Origin: Coriolopsis trogii
Lineage: Eukaryota; Basidiomycota; Agaricomycetes; Polyporales; Polyporaceae
Direction of reading: 5' to 3'
DNA: 64,000 nucleotides
Assembly: GCA_020543525.1 (NCBI GenBank)
Contig: JAHYIO010000031.1
Coordinates: forward strand, 3,348,001 to 3,412,000
Shown here: one piece after another, positions 50,080-62,574 of the stretch
Position numbering within the stretch: position 1 is the stretch's first letter
Layout of the letters: every line of letters starts with the position of its first letter
Translations under genes and position numbers: made by a program
Notes under the pieces: generated by a model
Databases searched by the model: none
Told to the model about the DNA's origin: nothing
The model's input: only the letters and a program-made list of their open reading frames with translations

Positions 50080-53000
50080 ATGACGACCAAGTTCTCAGAT
50101 AAGGCGCTCCAAGAGGCCGACGCTGCTATCAAGGCCAGTCAGGCCTACAAGACGTCCAGAATTGATCAACGACTAGGTTCTGTCGGTGCGTACTATGCTC
50201 CTCCATACCCCGATTCAAGCATAACATGATCCATGCTTCGCATGCCATTCAGAGGACACCATTTCGGGAGTCTACAACAGCCCATATACATCCATAGTGC
50301 AAAGTGATGTTGCGTCCGAGGGTTTTGCCTTGGTACAGAATCAGGTCAACAACTTTGTCAAGTCGAGCAAGATTCTAATGTCCGTGTTGGACGAGGTTGC
50401 GAAAGCGCATCCGTTCATCCAAGGTAATGTCCCTGAGGAATGGCGTTGCACATCGAAGTCTTGAAGTCACTGACCCCGATGGATTACCGCGACCGACTAC
50501 AGTCGCCGTATCTCTCTTCAAGGCCGGCATCACACTGGAGCTGACGAGGCGAGAGAACGACGGCAAGGTCCTCGCGCTCAATCTCACCATGTGCGACATG
50601 ATGCAGACACTCACGCTGTGGGTCTTCGTCATTCGTCCTCATGCAGAAACCTAGCCGACCACCAACGCTTTCAGCTTGAAACACATCGCGAGCCCTCAGG
50701 CTACGGGGTCCGGCGGCATCTCGATCGAAGAGCGTCTGCGCCAACGCCTGGGGTCCATCGTTGAATCCATCAAGAGCTGCGCCAAACTGTGCGACAGTTA
50801 TCAGAAGCGCCACATTGCCAGTACGTTCACGTTCCGAACGTTGACACGACCCCATCCCTGACGGGAGAAAAACAGTCAAGTTCTTCACGAGCCTGAAGTG
50901 GCAGGGAAAGTTCACGGAGGTGGCGCAGACGTTCGCGAACCACAAGGCGGGCATCCAGTTCGACCTCCAGATCCATGCCAGCGCCGGAGTGGCCGCCGCG
51001 AACCTCGCGCTCTCGGATATGAACGACGGCGTGAACGAGCTGAACGAGAACGTCACGAAGCTCATGGAGGCTGTCTTTGAGCGCATGCGCACCCCTGAGG
51101 AACGCGACCTCTTGACGGCCGTGTCGGCGCAGCCAGGTGGGTTCGAGGGGGTGCTCGAGGACGACAGGAGGCTGGAGGGCTCCTTGCGAGACGTAAGACG
51201 AAGGAGGACAACACTGGTGGGAAGCTCGATGTGGGTGGGTCCGGACAGGGCGAGGCGACACTGACGGTGATGGAGCTGCGGAAAGAGATCGACAAGAGTG
51301 TCGACCAGGTCCTCGCCGAGAACAGGTTGTTCGCGCAGAAGTTTGAGGCGATGAGGAGCCAGATCGACGAGGTCAAGGTCACCATCGTGCACGAGTCGGA
51401 TCGTGTCATCAACAGCATCCTCGCCGGACCCCATGAGCGCATCATCGACAAGGTACGACTTGTCCTCATCGCCGATGTTCGCGTTCTAAGTTTACACGTC
51501 AGGACGTGTATCACGTCTGGAAAGAGATGGTACGCAGACTGGCGTATTGTCAGAGGCACGTTGCTGATATGTTTCTAGGGATGGAAAGGGAGCGTGAAGG
51601 CTAAACACTTTGTGATGGCTCTCCGGGACCACTTTGCGGAGCGGAGCCATGCGGCACTTGCATCCATCCGAGACATCGCCGAGGATGCAGACAATCATGG
51701 GCCCGCCATGGCAGGACGTGCGATGCAAGAGATCGCCGACATTGCGCGGCACGCAGACGCGCAGGCCCCGGATGATGATGAATGGACTCTGCAGTACATC
51801 ACCGTGCTGCGTGTTCAGCCGCTCATCGAAGCCCTGGACGATGACGTCTCGTCGTTTGTGACTATCGCAGAGGTCAACGCGTTCACCTCTGCACGCCCGC
51901 ATCGGTGGAGGTGAGATCATTGTGTCATGATCCGTATCATGTTCCCAATTCCGATTGGTTGCAGCCTTCCTCACTGGATAGCATACTGGACGTATGGTAC
52001 GTACTGTAGCAGTCAAACGGCAGCTCAGTCGCACCCACGCTCCGTATCGCAGGGTTTGAGATGTCGGTTCAGTGGTATTTCCGTCGCATTCGCAAGGTCA
52101 TCTCCGAGTTCCTCTTAGCAACGAGAGCAGCACTCCCCGCGAACTACAATACGATCTCGAACTTTATCAAATCCGGACAGGTGCAAGGCGTCGAAGACAT
52201 TCTTTCGGGGCTGAGAGACATTGAGCAGTGGGACGACTTTCCGTGGGATACCGATGCGACGTTCCTCAAGTTCAAAGACTACGTCATGGAGGTCGAGGAG
52301 CGCATGGAACGGAAACTTCAGTCGATCAAGTACTGCATCGATGAAGCGAACACGCTGGTCATCGTCGCAGGACCCGGCAGACCTGAGAAGGTGCGTGCGC
52401 TCGTCCTCGCTCGCTTTCGTGCATCCGGACCGGGACTCACCTTGCTTCGCCAGAATCTACTGCCTCTCATCTTCTTGCTCATGCGACGAGGCTTGGACGT
52501 CGTCCGCCAAGCCCATTCGGTCACGTTGCACGAGGATGAGTTGCCAGCCATCCTGCAGTCTCTGGCGATCATATACCGCGCGCTGACGGACCGGCACCGT
52601 ACGTTGCAAGGTATCTCCTGGCGCTCGTTCAGCGATGTGCCCTGGGGCTGACGCTACTCTTAGCCGTGTACAAGCTTCAGAACCTGAACGAGAAGGACCA
52701 GTTCGAGAAGTATTTCCTTGGACTGGTGCGTCTCAGTTACTGTCCCTCGTTCGTTGCGCCATTGACGTGTTTGTCTCAAGTTTTCCTATGCCTTGGCGGT
52801 TGTTACAGAGAAAACCGAATACTGGGCACGCAACCCAGACTACGATGCAGATGCAATCGTCGAGGTCCCACCACTGAAAACGGGAGGGGAAGACACCGGC
52901 ATGTTTCCCCTTCTGCACGGCCCTCAGATCGAAGCGCTAGACCGGCTTACCGATCCGTCAGTTCTCAACTCGGACTCCGGACCCTCGGCGACCGGGTCTG

Positions 53001-54657
53001 TACGCTCTTTAGTAGGCCACTGGACCGGCTATTACTCGTCTCCGACTCGCCAGGGCGTTCTCGAGTTTACCATCTCTCAGGACGAGGATGGAGTGCTTTA
53101 CGGATACGGGGCGGACGCGTCGGGTCCTGTCCGGATATTCGCTCTCTGGGACGGCTGCCGGATGATCATGGTGCTCTATGGCGGCGAGATGCGGGAGGAG
53201 TCGAAGGAGGGCACCGATTCCGCGAGTATCTGGCGTGCGGACAATTTGACGTCGAGCGTGGACGAGATGGAAGGGCGCTACGGCCCTGCTGAGGGCAAGT
53301 GGTATACTGACGCCGCTCATGAATGCATCGACGGCTATGCTGAGAAGGAGATAAAGTGAGTCCGCGCTGACGCTATTCCCGCCCTGATTTTGACTGTTTG
53401 TAGTCACTTTGGGGCGGACGCCGCTGATGGTGAAGGAGGGCGTCCTCCAGAACAGTCGCACGAGGAACCAAGAGCGTCCAAAGGTAGAACGGGAGGAGTT
53501 GCCGTCCTCCTCGACATGCATCCTGACCACCTCTTGTACAGTGTCGAAGGCCAGTTTCGGAAGTTTCCACATGAAACGGCGTCCGGTGGAATACATGCTC
53601 TCTCGCCCCTCTGCCAGAACGCTCGCGCAGAGTCGCCCTCCAGCGCTGTGGACGCTTGCTACAGAAGCGACTCTGCGAGCGGTTCGAGCCCAGGCTTTCA
53701 CGTGGGAGGTGCTTCAGGAAAGGCGGCGGCGGCGGTTACATTTCATCCAACTGCTCAGATTGCAACGCGGCGACGGTCGGTTCGAGCAGACCGAAGACGA
53801 GCAGGAGTGGATTGAGCTCATCGGCACGATATCGCCGGACGACCTCCGACTGTGGTCCTGCTTGTCAGAATTCCAGACCCGACGGGAGTTCTATCACGGG
53901 TGAGCCGTCATGGCCATGACGTTTCTTGGTGACAACTTACCAGATCTACAGAGTGTATTGCAACGAATGTGCAAACTCGTCTGTGACGTCCACGCGCTTT
54001 CTGTGTCTTGATTGCTCCAAAGACACGATGGACTCCTTCGACCTCTGCTGGGACTGCTTCTCGTCTCAGAAACATATCGCGAGTCCGGGGAAGGCGCACA
54101 CTCCTAGTCATATCATCTTACAGCTGCGAGTGCCGAGGTGGAGGGTGTATATACACCCCTCCTTCATGGCCGCCAAGACTGTCGTCCAGTCTTTCAGAGA
54201 GGAGATAGGGTCTTCCCGGGATGGACTGCGATGCATCAGGTGCAAGACGTCCATAACGTGCCCTCCCTACTTCTGCTGCTACAACTGTACTCACGGTAGG
54301 CGTCATCCCCATCCTTTGGGTAGCCATCATCTCAGTTTCGCTGACGGTTCCTTCGGCGCGTGGTTCGTCCATGCCACAGCGAACGTCGTGGTCTGCTATG
54401 ATTGCAACAGTCGCGTCGAACGTGAACGACCGTGGCTATACGCGCGAACTCCGGTGGGCGACGAGCACAGCTGGGCGCATATGCTTGTCTCTGTTCCCGG
54501 CTGCTCTGAACCTGAAGAGACTTCTCATGAGCCTTCGCTTGAGAAGCGGGTAACACGGATGGATATTTACTATGTGTGGATGATCTCAACACAGGATCGA
54601 AACGGGTCGACTCGGATTGTGGTGATCGCTGAGGCTGAGTACGTGACGAAGCGCTGA
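50080..54657 (+). CDS. Paralogue D: same architecture, with a frame problem in the coiled-coil exon and an altered C-terminus
   Basis: The start is MTTKFSDKALQEADAA. First exons 50080-50185, 50253-50423, 50503-50617 and 50675-50820 follow the family. The coiled-coil exon starting at 50876 should run to 51452, but as read it is one base out of frame. Either a base is missing near 51177-51179 (a GGG run) or a 56-bp intron, 51193-51248 (GTAAGA...GACAG), is removed and restores the frame. Downstream text is normal: EF-hand-like loop DDDVSSFVTIAE, WYFRRIR, LVGHWTGYYSS, ZZ finger (YCNECANSS, CLDCSKDT, CWDC, HTPSH), and Cys module (CIRCKTS, CYDCNSR). The final exon (54380-54657) keeps LEKRVTRMD but then diverges and ends EAEYVTKR, without the long coiled coil of A-C. 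It may be functional, or a young pseudogene. Confidence 0.72.
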
Positions 54658-55412
54658 GGTGGTAAGCGCCTACGGCAGCAGGCGGCCCCTGTACCGGGCC
54701 GGCTGCCGAATACGGGGACTCTGGAGTCCGAGTCGCGGAGAGCTGGATTGGGGACAACCGTCATCACCATCGTATCACCGTCGCGAAAACTGTGTTCTCG
54801 ACGGCTCCCGTCTCTCTCTGCATGTGCCATTAGCGATTTTGACAACAGGACTCAAAGTGAGTATCGTTTACGGATCGAGTCTAGTACGAGAACGCGCTTT
54901 TGCGCTACTAAGTTCATGTCACACAGCCTCTCTTCTGCATCGCCCAACTCTCACCTTTTCACTCGGCCAGCCCTCACCGACTCGACGAATTGGCGGACAA
55001 ATAGCGATGCACTACCCGTAACTCAGCCTCGTCAGCCATTTCCGAGCTCTTCACCCCTGCTAGAATATGAAACACCTCCCTCCGATCGTGTGCGCAGTGG
55101 TGATTAATATTGCAACGAGAGTCCCGCAAAGATGCGACAAGCCAGCTCAGTAGAGTCCTGCATAGCCGGTACCGAACTCATCTCTCCATCCTCCGCCACC
55201 TCGAGGCCGGTACTGTCAACCTCTTCGCAAAGCCCGTAGATCGCAGCGCCCATACCAATCAGCCGATGTCCCTGCTAAGCGCGCCCTTCATCCACGGTTG
55301 GAGTTTGCCTTTAGGCCGCCTGAGCCCGTCATGGCAGAGATATAAAGATTGAACAAGCTGCAGTCTATGGTCCCTCAACCTGCGTGTCCCATCTTCCGCA
55401 CCAGGTCTCACC
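54658..55412. other. Intergenic region between paralogue D and the first FAD oxidase
   Basis: This holds the promoter of the oxidase at 55413. A TATAAAG at about 55340-55346 lies roughly 70 bp before its ATG. No other gene is supported. Confidence 0.5.
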
Positions 55413-57419
55413 ATGCGCGCCATCTTTTCATCGTTCGTCGTCCTCTCCACCCTTTCCTCTTCTTTTGCCGCATGGGCCCCTATCACTTCTCTTCAGAACC
55501 GTGCAGACAGGGCGTTCCTCAAGTGTTTGGAGGATGCAGGCCTTGACCCTGTCGTCAACACTGAGTCTGCCTACGCTAAAGATGCTGCCCCCTTCAACCT
55601 GCGGTACGTCTGCGTACTACGCGCTTGTGGCTGAGCGTGTCGTTGTAATATCAATATACTGACCATGCTCTACTTGACAGTCTCCCCTGGAAACCTGTCG
55701 CAATCGTTTACCCGAAGGACGTGACCGGTGTGTCCAAAGCCGTGAAGTGCGGAGCTGCCCACGATGTCAAGGTGAACGCGCGTGGCGGCGGACATTCTTG
55801 TAAGTAAAATGTGTTCCTCTCTATAGCGGTCGGCTTGTAGCTCACAATGCCCATCATCACCCAGATGCAGCATTCGCTCTCGGTGGAGAAGACGGTCACT
55901 TGACCGTTAGTCTCGACAATCTCCGACACCTTTCCCTGAAGGGCACGACCGCGACCATCGGAGGAGGGAACCGTCTGGGCGACGTCGCTCTCTACCTCTG
56001 GAATCATGGTAGGTACACAGACGACGTTCAGGACGCAAGGCGCTTGCGTTTTCACCCGTGATCGCCTCTCATCTCACATCAAGCTGTCTAATCCTGTTCG
56101 ATTTGACAGGCAAACGGGCTCTCGCACATGGTACCTGTCCGTATGTCGGCATCGGTGGTCACGCTGGCCAGGGCGGATTCGGCCTGGCGTCGCGTCAATG
56201 GGGTCTCCTCGCCGACCAGGTCACCTCCATCGAGATCGTGTCCGCAGATGGCGCTATCCGTACTGCAAGCAGCAGCAAGAACTCGGACCTCTTCTGGGCT
56301 GTGATGGGCGCCGGCTCGAGCTTTGGCATCATCACGTCCTTCACGGCCGAGACACACGCCGCAGTCGACGCGGTCGCGTTCTCGTATACGTTTGCCAACT
56401 TTGGCCCGACAGAGGCGAGCAAGGGCCTGCAGGCGTGGCAGAAGTTCGCGAACGACCCTGCGAACCCGCTCGATCCCAAGCTCGGCCTCCAAGCGCACAT
56501 CAACCCTGGTAATAGTCCGACCGGCGTCGTCTTTGCGGTCAGCGGTGTATACTGTGGGTATTCCCGGACTCTGTACGGTACGCATGGACAGGTCTGACGC
56601 ATGACGTGACAGATGGAGTTGATGAGGCGAAAGTCGAGTCGAGCCTGGCGCCTCTCATCAAGCAGCTGGGCAAGCCGACCGCGATGTCCATGCAGCACCA
56701 GGATTGGATCACGAACGTCCTCTATCTTGCTGGTACCCAGGGCCTCAACAGCTTGAACACGACGCTCGCGCCCGACTCGCACGACACGTTCTACGCGACT
56801 TCTACGTTTGTCAGCCAGAAGGACATACTCAAGGCGCCGTCAACGGATGCGTTGATGAAGTACTTCTACAGCACGGGTGCGAAAAGCAAAGTTCAGTGGT
56901 TCATCATCTTGTACGTCGTGTTTCTCACCGCGGCGGAGAGCATCATGCTGATGGAATCTCGTAGCGACTTGTGGGGCGGAGGTGATTCGGCCATCTCCAA
57001 GCGTCCGGCTGACTTCAACTCGTTCGATGCCCGTGACGCGCTCTATTCGATCCAGTAAGTCCTTCTGCCCGTGCCATCGTTGTGTGCCTCACTCATGGAT
57101 TCGGAACGAAGGTACTACGGTACGATCCCCTCCGGTGTGTCGGATGCCGACGGCATCAAATTCATCCAAGGTATGAAGGCGGCTGTTGAGAAGAACCAAC
57201 CCAAGACGACCTTCAAGGAGTATCGTACGTTCTATGCATCTGCCATGCCTCGGATTGAGCGGGTGCTAATGGCGTCATTGTATAGCGAATTACATTGACA
57301 GCACCTACAGCGCGGCAGTCGCCCACAAGAGGTATTACCCGTCCCATACTGCGCGCCTCACCGCTATCAAGGACAAGTACGATCCGAAACGCGTCATTCA
57401 CCATCCCCAGGACTTTTGA
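55413..57419 (+). CDS. Secreted FAD-linked oxidase 1 (AA7 / berberine-bridge type)
   Basis: Enzymes of this family oxidise sugars, oligosaccharides or alkaloids and give hydrogen peroxide. Eight exons (55413-55603, 55681-55799, 55865-56008, 56110-56553, 56613-56910, 56965-57054, 57112-57224, 57286-57419) give 1,533 nt, or 510 residues. The signal peptide is MRAIFSSFVVLSTLSSSFA. The PCMH FAD domain shows NARGGGHSY, with the His that carries FAD, and HGTCPYVGIGGHAGQGGFG, whose Cys would form the second covalent bond as in glucooligosaccharide oxidases. The berberine-like C-terminus reads YYPSHTARL and ends KYDPKRVIHHPQDF. A tandem paralogue lies 511 bp downstream. The substrate is not readable from sequence. 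Confidence 0.92.
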
Positions 57420-57930
57420 GTGTGCACGGAGGGCAGGACACTAGCAACCTGGTCCCCGGCTTGCTTATTCTTGATCTTCCCCGACTCTGTTGCCGCGGAC
57501 TCATGGACGTGGTTGTCACAGGACTTGGTTTGTTCATCACGCTAGGACTCGATTACGCTACCGGTGTCGACAGCCGCTCGCATGCTCAATGGCAGTTGTT
57601 GTGACCCCGTCAGGACAACGGGGGTTGAGACAGAGTCTGCTGATGTGCTCCACTGACTTCGACGTGTCCAGACCTAGGAGAAGTAGTGAATCAGAGAGAG
57701 AAGCGATCCGGGGCCTATCAATTTGGCAGGGAATCTCCCCGCTGTGGTCGCCCTATCGCGCAGCGTTGAGTCGTCTGTCGCGCGAATCAACATCGTGACC
57801 TCGGATCGCACTCTGGGCCCGAGAGCCTAGTAGCGTGGTTGGGGAGTCCTTGAGCGCTCCGTTGCACATATAAGGCAAAGTGCCCTTGGTTCTCAACTTG
57901 CCTGGCCAGTCGAACCCAACAGCGTCCATC
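57420..57930. promoter_or_regulatory. Spacer between the tandem FAD oxidases, containing the promoter of the second
   Basis: This 511-bp spacer follows the stop of oxidase 1. CATATAAGG at about 57867-57875 lies roughly 60 bp before the ATG of oxidase 2 and is a plausible TATA element. No gene seen. Confidence 0.5.
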
Positions 57931-59990
57931 ATGCGCACCACCGCTGTCTTTGCTGCCCTCATCAGTGTCTTCACCGCCTTTCCGCACGCTCTCGCCGGAT
58001 GGACCGATGCGGCGTTTGAACAGACACACCTCAGGGCAGCGCCGCCGCCGGTCGACGACCCGTTCATCAAGTGTTTGAAGGTTGCCGGTCTCGATCCTGT
58101 CGCCCGGAATAGTTCTTCCTACGCCGCCAGCCTTTCTGGCTCTTTCAATTCCCGGTATGTCCTTTGCGTTGATGGATTCATGGCTTGAAGACGGCATGAG
58201 CACACTCGGACTGATCACAATGATCCCACTGACAGACTTCCCTGGAGGCCCCTCGCCATCGTCTTCCCGAGCGATGCGAATGGTGTGGCCAACGCGGTGC
58301 AATGCGGAGCTGCCCACAAGGTCAAGGTGAACGCTCTCTGTGGAGGTCACTCATGTTAGGGGGCTCTTCTATCAATGTTTCCTTCTCTGATACCTGTCAT
58401 TTGTGCCCAGACTCGGCGTTTGGCCTCGGAGGTGAGGATGGCCATTTGACGGTCAGTCTCGAGAACCTCCGGAATCTGTCCATGGCAGGTACAACTGCGA
58501 CTATTGGTGGAGGGAACCGTCTTGGGGACGTTGCCCTTTACCTCTGGAACCACGGTGAGTGTCCGGCGGTTTGATGCTCTCATACCATGCATCCGACGTA
58601 CCAATTTTGTCTTCTTCAGGCCGACGAGCTCTCGCCCATGGTACCTGCCCGTACGTCGGTATTGGTGGCCACGCTGGCCAGGGTGGCTTTGGCCTCGCGT
58701 CGCGTCTATGGGGACTTCTCTCCGACCAGATCAGCTCCATCGAGATCGTCATTGCCAACGGCACTATCCTGACCGCCAGTGCTCACCAGAACCCGGATCT
58801 CTTTTGGGCCGCCATGGGTGCCGGCTCGAGCTTTGGAATCATCACGTCCTTCAGGGCCCGGACCCATCCGGCCATGGACTCCGTGGCTTTCGCATACACC
58901 TTCACTGGTTTCAGCGCGGACGAGTCGAGCAAGGGTCTCCAGGCATGGCAGACGTTTGTCAGCAATCGTACTCCGGATGGCGCCCTCGACCCCGAACTCG
59001 GCCTTCAACTTCACATCCATCCAGCTGATGACTCCCGCCCAGCCGGTGTCGTCTTCTCTCTCACCGGTCAATACTGTGAGTGCCACTTCTGCCCACTCTG
59101 TGGTCGATGATCATTCAATAAACTGTGACACTGGACGTTCTAGACGGCGTCGACAACGCAACAGTGGACACTACAATGGCCCCTCTAATTCAACAGCTCG
59201 GCAAACCGTCCTCGATTTACATGAAAAATCAGAATTGGATCGAGAGCGTGCTCTACCTGTCTGGGACTGGCAGCACGGATATCAACAGCTTGAATACCAC
59301 GCAAAAACCCGACAAGCAGAACAGATTCTTTGCAACGTCAACATTCGTCAGCCAGAACGACGTCCTCCGTATGCCGTCAACACAAGCTCTTATGAATCAT
59401 TTGTACGGCTCAGACGCTGGAAGAAGTCCAGTCCCGTGGTTCATGATCTTGTACGTGAATAGTTCATGCAACGTTACTCGCAACTTGTACAGCGCACCAT
59501 TATAACATTGATCACGACAGCGAACTGTACGGGGGACCGCTTTCTTTCATCTCTACTCGTGGGACGGATTATAACTCGTTCAATGCGCGTGACGCGCTCT
59601 ATTCGATCAAGTGAGTCTTTGTTGCCCTATTTCCCGTTGGAGAACCCATCCATGATTATGCATTCATGATTCAAGGTACTACGGATCGATTCCCCCGGCG
59701 TCGAATGTCTCCGATGCCGACACCATTCAGTTCATCCAAGGCATGAAGGATGCTATCGAGCGAAATCAGAATCAGACAACCTTCAAGGAGTACGGTGCGT
59801 CAGTTTCATCCTCCATTGTTCGGAACTGCTCATTGATGTGACACGTGCTACTGCAGTGAACTACATCGATAGCACCTATACACCGGGCGAAGCACACCAG
59901 AAGTACTATCCAACCCATACCGAACGTCTGACCGCAATCAAGCAGAAGTACGATCCCCACCGTGTCATCCACCATCCTCAGGATTTTTGA
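57931..59990 (+). CDS. Secreted FAD-linked oxidase 2 (AA7 / berberine-bridge type), tandem duplicate
   Basis: Eight exons (57931-58154, 58236-58354, 58411-58554, 58620-59075, 59144-59450, 59521-59610, 59676-59794, 59857-59990) give 1,593 nt, or 530 residues. Exons 2, 3, 6 and 8 have the same lengths as in oxidase 1 (119, 144, 90, 134 nt). The signal peptide is MRTTAVFAALISVFTAFPHALA. The FAD motif here reads NALCGGHSY instead of NARGGGHSY, so the Arg before the glycines is lost, though the His stays. The Cys motif GTCPYVGIGGHAGQGGFG is intact. The intron after this motif has an unusual GTTAGG donor where oxidase 1 has GTAAGT. The C-terminus KYDPHRVIHHPQDF is conserved. Probably active, with a possible shift in flavin environment. 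Confidence 0.9.
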
Positions 59991-61056
59991 GCGGCTCTGC
60001 GATTTCTGTCACGGACGTTCATGTGCGAACCGTAGTGGACAGTTTCTGGATGCAGAAAGAACTTCTCAGCGCCGTCCCACTCCCCCAAGTTGTACTGGCT
60101 GATCTCTCGATATCTTTCCTCCCTTGGCCATATTACGGACTTCTTACGGATGCGGCACTCTGAATGTACGTGATGCCAGATTCTGTGCGACTCGGACCTC
60201 GGACCAAACTGAGGACTTGTTCCATAGTCACTCCGAGTCTCAAATTCATCCGTCCAGACAGTCTGAGTCTTCTATGTTGTGACCCGCAGAGCGGCGATGC
60301 CACAAAACGAAGGTGATCTGAGCAATTCGTTCAATTAGCAGCTGACATTACTCACTGCCAGTATCTTTTGCGATTGATCCAAGTGTGCTCTGTTCTCAGT
60401 GTCGTCTTGCCCTTCTCCTCCTTCATGTCCGAGCAACCCTCGCAGCTGAGACTGGGCCCGTTAGACTCTTCGAACAAGTCCGCCTTGAGATGGGCATTGG
60501 GGCGCAGACACGGCCCTTCACAACCACTTCTCAATGTAGACTGCAGTGCACGCGGCCGCATGGTGTTAAGCGCATAACGATAGTGAGTGCTCTCGCGAGA
60601 GATTGAATTTCCGCATCTCACTTATGTGTCTAGTGTGTGAGGCTATGTCAGCTCTCTCAATGGCTTACACAGCAGAGCGTCACCAAGTGCTTACTCACGC
60701 ATACTAGAATGAAATTGATCTACATTGGTTGCTCGTTCAATTCAGCATGCAAGCGATCGCAGGATTTTCATATTTCCCATTTTACTCAGCACCATGGTCG
60801 TCCGCCTCCCTCAACAGAGCAGACTTTCTCATGCCCTCCACGCTTTCTCATGTTGCGATCGGGAATCCTCGAGCGGCATTCACGTAACGTCGACCTCGCT
60901 CCGGTCAGGTCGCGAATCGAGAAGCCTTGGATCACGCTTGGACAAACGCATAAGAGAGGCTGTCCGGCGACGCGACTGCCTCCATACTTGCATTCATCCC
61001 CGTTCCACCCGTCGCCGATCAAGGAGCAACTGGACAGCCCCGACTCAACCTCAGCT
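59991..61056. other. Intergenic region between oxidase 2 and the Old Yellow Enzyme
   Basis: This contains the promoter of the downstream gene. The frame of its first exon is open upstream of the ATG at 61057 (to 60637), but the sequence there does not resemble the family. No other gene is supported. Confidence 0.5.
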
Positions 61057-62574
61057 ATGTCCTCTACTGTACTAGTCAACGCGCCAGCACCCAACGTCTC
61101 GTACTACGTACCGCGCCAGTACCCCCCTGCGGGTACGGCCTTGCCCTCCGAGGAGCAGCCTGACCTGAAGTCGGTCCCGTCTCTTTTCCGACCTATCAAG
61201 ATACGTGGTGTCGAGTTCCCCAACCGTTTGTGGGTGAGTAAAGTCTCTTGACTCGTCGTGTACTTGTTCTCCCAATCTCACTGGCCGCCTTTGCACCACG
61301 CAGCTCGCACCATTGTGCCAATACTCGGCCGAGAACGGCGTCATCTCGCCCTGGCAGTTCGCTCATCGTACGTCGCCCGCGGCCCGCGTACTCACAGTCT
61401 GGCAGACACTCACTGCGACGTTCGCTTTCAGTCGGGGGCATCCTCACCCGGGGCCCCGGTCTCTCCATCGTAGAAGCAACGGCCGTCCTGCCTGAAGGAC
61501 GCATCACGCCCGAGGACGCCGGGATCTGGACGGACGAGCAGGCGAACGCGTGGGCCAACGTCGTCGAGTTCGCCCACTCCCAGAACCAAAAGATCGCCAT
61601 CCAGCTCGCCCACGCCGGCCGGAAGGCCTCCACCCTTGCGCCCTTCGTCCACGGGGGCAGGCTCGCGGACGCGATCGAGGGCGGGTGGCCGGACGAGATC
61701 TACGGCCCGAGCCCCGTCGCGCACACCGAGGCGTACGGCGTGCCGAAGCAGCTCACCACGCAGGGCATCCGCCGGGTCGTGAAAGCCTTCGTGGACGCTG
61801 CCAAGCGGTCCGTCAAGGCGGGCTTTGACGTGATTGAGATTCACGGCGCGCACGGGTTCTTGATCAGCTCCTTCATGAGCCCCATCGCGAACAAACGGAC
61901 GGACGAGTACGGGGGGTCGTTCGATAACCGGATCAGGCTTCTCATCGAAGTCGTCGAGGGCGTGCGTGCGGTGATACCGCCGACGATGCCTCTCCTGGTC
62001 CGGTAGGTGCTGTGGTCCTGTGATTCGACAAGTTGCAAGCGTTGACATGACCGACAACGACACTGTAGCATCTCTGCCACTGACGGCGTCGAACAACTGC
62101 TGCCGGACGAACCGTCCTGGCGCCTGGAGGACTCTTGCAAGCTCGCGGGGATCCTCGCCGAGCACGGCGTCGACCTCATCGACGTCTCCGCGGGTGGCAA
62201 CCATCCCGCGGCGCAGTTCTTCAAGAGCGGGCCAGGGTACCAAGTGCCGCTCTCCGAGGCCATCAAGAAGGCCGTCGGGGACAAGGTCCTCGTCTCGGCC
62301 GTCGGGAGCCTCCACGACGGCAAGTTCGCCCAGAGCGTCCTCGACGAGGTTCGTCGCGATTCGCTCACTTGATCACCGAGGCGCGTCGCGCTCATAATGG
62401 TTTGTGCACCAGGGCCGCGCGGATATCATCCTGAACGGGCGCATGTTCCAGAAGAACCCCGGGCTGGTGTGGAAGATGGCCGACGACCTTGGAGTCCAGC
62501 TGCGCCATTCGAGCCAGATAGCCTGGGGGTTCGCTGGCCGGGCGAAGCCAGCTCAGGCTGAGAAGAAGCAGTGA
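61057..62574 (+). CDS. Old Yellow Enzyme family NADPH dehydrogenase (YqjM/XenA-like class)
   Basis: FMN enzymes of this group reduce activated C=C bonds of enals, enones and similar compounds. Exons 61057-61233, 61304-61367, 61432-62002, 62069-62348 and 62413-62574 give 1,254 nt, or 417 residues. The barrel opens SLFRPIKIRGVEFPNRLW. Then comes LAPLCQYSAENGVISPWQ, with the Cys-x-Tyr of the YqjM class. GGILTRGPGLSIVEATAV and IQLAHAGRKAS follow. EIHGAHGFLISSFMSPIANK carries the His pair that binds substrate. DEYGGSFDNRIRLL, DVSAGGNHP and ADIILNGRMFQKNPG (phosphate binding) follow. It ends AWGFAGRAKPAQAEKKQ. The start was chosen because the family begins a few dozen residues before SLFRP. Cytosolic. 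Confidence 0.93.
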
